Assembly (NCBI GenBank): GCA_905183005.1
Contig: CAJJDO010000036.1
Span: 248,001-312,000, forward strand
Direction of reading: 5' to 3'
Length of the DNA stretch: 64,000 nt
From: Paramecium pentaurelia
Lineage: Eukaryota > Ciliophora > Oligohymenophorea > Peniculida > Parameciidae
The first letter of the stretch is position 1. Every line of letters starts with the position of its first letter. A model generated the notes under the pieces. That model was not told where the DNA came from. It made no database searches and worked only from the letters and a program-made list of their open reading frames with translations. Below are positions 61,139-64,000 of the stretch, piece by piece. Made by a program: the position numbers and the translations under genes.

Positions 61139-63738
61139 ATGGATCTAAAGGCTTAAATATTGAAAAGAGAAACTAGTTAAGAAATATCAGCAAATAATCT
61201 ATATAATTATGAAATATTTAAAGGAACTTCATGGTTTTTAACTTTAGAAGATATTTTAATATTGGGAGAAACTTGCAGTATTTTAAATGAATTCGTTTAA
61301 GTTTCAAATTATTTTTATATAGATAGAAACATTATTAATTCTTTGCAGAGAAATACTATAAATAATTTCTTAATGATTAACTTGAAATAACACTTGAAAT
61401 TAATTATCCAGATATAATTTAGAGAAATCTAATTCGTTAATCAAATTTTGGCAATTATCCTTTGGATTGGAAAACTCAATATAAAAGAATGAAATAATAG
61501 AAGTAAAATAATTAAATATGAATTGGTAGAAAATCAATAAAAATTCCATTTTTACTTTGTGAATCTGTTTTTCCTAAACCTATTTTAAAAAGAGAGACAA
61601 TAGGTTAGTATTGTGAATCAGAATTTTAAATAATGCTTGCTTAACGTTTGGAATTAGAATAAAAGGGATTCGACAGATTGTTTGACTTTTAATTGATATC
61701 AAATGAGGTATTTAAAACATGATTTAAATTAAAGTTAATGAACACTTTAAAATAAAATAAACAATAAGTAATAAATTAAATGTGCGAAAAATTAGAAAAT
61801 AATGAAACATTTAAATCAAAATTTTTGATATATAGATGGAATTTATAAAATGAATCTAATAATTTACAATAATTACATCTATCTAAAATAGATTCTTAAA
61901 GCATTTAAATAGAGGAGGAGGAAGAACAACTATTCAATGATTAATTTTGCATAATAAATCTTTTAGAATAGTTGTATAATTCTATTGAATGCTATTTATA
62001 AGGACTATCAATGTACTTTTCTACTTTCATTACTCCTAATTCAACAAATAGTATAGATTTATTAAGTGAATATGTAATGTATTGGGAGGCATATAGTAAT
62101 TCTATTGTAGAATTAAATGGAATTATATATCCCTTTGAAAATATTGTGAATGATATACATACAAAAATATTTCATTAATATCCTCAATATCCTCGCTTTT
62201 CAGTTTGGAGAATAATGTGTTAATTATGGATTAAATATGTATTATTTCTTTTAATTATAGATTATTAGAAATGATTAATTTTAATAATTTCTTGTAGAAT
62301 GTTTCATTAGGACTTTGTAAGCAGAAAGATAAGCGAAGTTTCTAAAAGAATTTGATCAAGGTGTTAATTAAAACTTAGGTTTTACTCCATCATTTTAAAT
62401 TACCTATGAAATTTATGATAATTTCTTACTAAAATAAAAAAATAGTATAAAGGATTGGTTTTAAATTGAATCTACTCATAAATATTATACAGAGATAGTA
62501 GATTTATTGAGAAGTTTTAATAAATCTATTTAGGATATTTCAATTAATGAAGTATCATTTTAATCAATTTTAGATATCTGTTCATTGGATTGGACATCTG
62601 GATTGTTGTTATGAAGAATTCTATGAGTTATTAAGCGAAAGAGTTCAACATGAAACAAGTTTGTACTATGATGAAACTAAATAGGTTTTTGGATCAAATG
62701 TTGCCTCTTTTATAGAATATATGAATTTCGATAAAGAGTAAATTAATAACTATTAATATTATTCTAGATTTTTATCTCAATTTTTACCAGAAGCTCTGAT
62801 ATTTAAAATTGAAAACCTTTAACGCGAGCACATTTATACATACTTGCTTTATTATTTAGAACATTCATATCTTTAAAAATTTATTTAAACTCATAAAGAT
62901 ATGATTGTTGCAGCTTATAATACGAAAAAATCAATAACTCCAAAACAAGAAAGAATATCAGTTACATCATCAAATAATAATGAATATTTAGATACTTAAG
63001 GTGATGCTATTTTAAATGATGCTTAAAAATTTCTTAATTTTGCTTTAGAAAATACTAATTTTGATTTAGATGAACTATTGATTAATTAAAAAAATCAAAA
63101 TTAATAGGAACCCTTATTAGAGATTATAAAAGTTGCTCTATCTTAAAAGAACCTTGAATAATTAGTAGGAAATAATTAAAATGATGATTAATTTTAATAA
63201 AAAGATTATTTTGAATTGAAAGAACCACAAAAAATTACAAGAGCATACTCAAATAATAAATGTAAAATTACTTTTAGATGATTATAGTAAATACTGATTC
63301 AACTGAAGTTCCAGAAGAAATAATCAAATCTGTTAAACAATTTTTATTAAATGATTCTTAATTTAATTAACTTTATCATATTTTCATAAATTACACTAAG
63401 CTATTTGATAAGAGCTGGGTTTAAGTAATTTAAAAAAATCAAGATATTGAAATATTAAATAATGATAGAGAAATTCCTAGGGTAATGTTTATTTTATATT
63501 TAAATTAGGTTCTATAAGATTATCTTTAATATTTTTATTTTATATCTAAGAATTTAACTATAGCAATCTTAGAAGATAATAAAATTGTGGATGATGAAGA
63601 TCAAGATGATCTTGAAATGCCCCCTAACCTCTCAAAAAATTCATCAAAATTTAAAAGTAATATATTAATTAATATTTAGAAAACTCTGTATGTATGGAAG
63701 TTTATTACTCAGAAGAAGAAGATGAAAATTAAGGATGA
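61139..63738 (+). CDS. F-box-like large protein (808 aa)
   Basis: Eight exons; introns 61301-61326, 61503-61529, 61708-61734, 62239-62260, 62552-62573, 63262-63287 and 63657-63679. N-terminus resembles an F-box (SWFLTLEDILILGETCSILN, then KHYQFFAEKYYK and PLDWKTQYKRMKQQ, with the typical Trp after the box). A long helical part follows without recognisable repeats (RFSVWRIMCQLWIKY, GHLDCCYEEFYELL, FLSQFLPEALIFKIENLQRE). The end is acidic (YYSEEEDENQG). If the F-box call is right it would be an SCF substrate adaptor. The body family is unknown. Seven introns all fit frame. Confidence 0.66.
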
Positions 63739-64000
63739 ATTCGAATTATAATGAATTTATTAAATTAATTTTACCCAATTATATTCTCCTTTTAAAATAT
63801 CAACTATCTTTTGATTCCTAAATATTTGTTTAATTAATTAAGTAAAATTTTAACATTTAACAATTCATTATTTTTAATTCTATCATATTTTTAATATTGG
63901 AAAAAACAATTCATTGTTTATTTATTAGAGTTCCTTTGAAAAATTATATTTATAGATTATAAAATTAAAGAGATTTGAATATTTAATTTTAGAAATTATT

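Noticed and set aside
1..64000. Micronuclear DNA with internal eliminated sequences
   Set aside because: Coding regions are interrupted only by intron-sized GT...AG segments; no TA-flanked inserts that break frames were noticed.
63739..64000. Possible short gene at the right edge (ATG near 63751)
   Set aside because: Only ~62 codons with weak composition in AT-rich DNA; too little to support.

Overview
The window reads as somatic (macronuclear-type) DNA of a ciliate, most likely a Paramecium. TAA and TAG are read through everywhere as glutamine and only TGA ends genes. About 80 tiny introns (19-35 nt, GT...AG) were placed because each one restores a reading frame and brings a conserved motif back together. 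Base composition is very AT-rich, intergenic gaps are short, and a large cysteine-rich GPI-type surface (immobilization) antigen is present at 49514-53527. Species cannot be named from this window. ORF prediction with the standard code fails here, so all gene models below were built by hand with code-6 translation and splice-site fitting. In every model listed, the spliced length is an exact number of codons.

Layout. 1-8100: partial Q-rich gene, PAP2/sphingomyelin-synthase-like enzyme, unknown gene, ZMYND10, short basic protein, mitochondrial bL19, truncated globin, Myb-like protein. 8828-24521: DHH phosphoesterase, NEK kinase, scramblase, RA-PH protein, Q/N-rich protein, a 61-residue protein, ciliate two-TM protein, M1 aminopeptidase, EF-hand-like protein, an orphan. 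24746-39336: coiled-coil protein, NDUFA8-like subunit, AGC kinase, large Sec7 ARF-GEF, SCP-x thiolase, Cache-type receptor. 40359-48292: OSCA/TMEM63-like channel, CRC-domain protein inside a perfect 1,037-bp duplication split by a single N (almost certainly an unmerged contig overlap), unknown gene, heat-shock factor, SNF1-like kinase. 48309-64000: VPS9 protein, surface antigen, MORN protein, polyQ protein, unknown gene, RsmH/METTL15, two small unknown proteins, tail-anchored protein, unknown gene, ubiquitin-like protein, F-box-like protein.

The content is mostly housekeeping plus ciliary, membrane-traffic and signalling genes with no operons. Notable structure includes divergent gene pairs whose start codons are only 16-22 nt apart, a stop/start ATGA overlap, a (TAA)18 tract coding for Q18, a high share of introns ending in AAG instead of TAG, a HIT/MYND-like zinc finger inside a Sec7 GEF, an RA-PH tandem, and a membrane-anchored truncated globin. 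No tRNA, rRNA, transposon or CRISPR was recognised. Function calls rest on motif recognition by eye, not on database searches.
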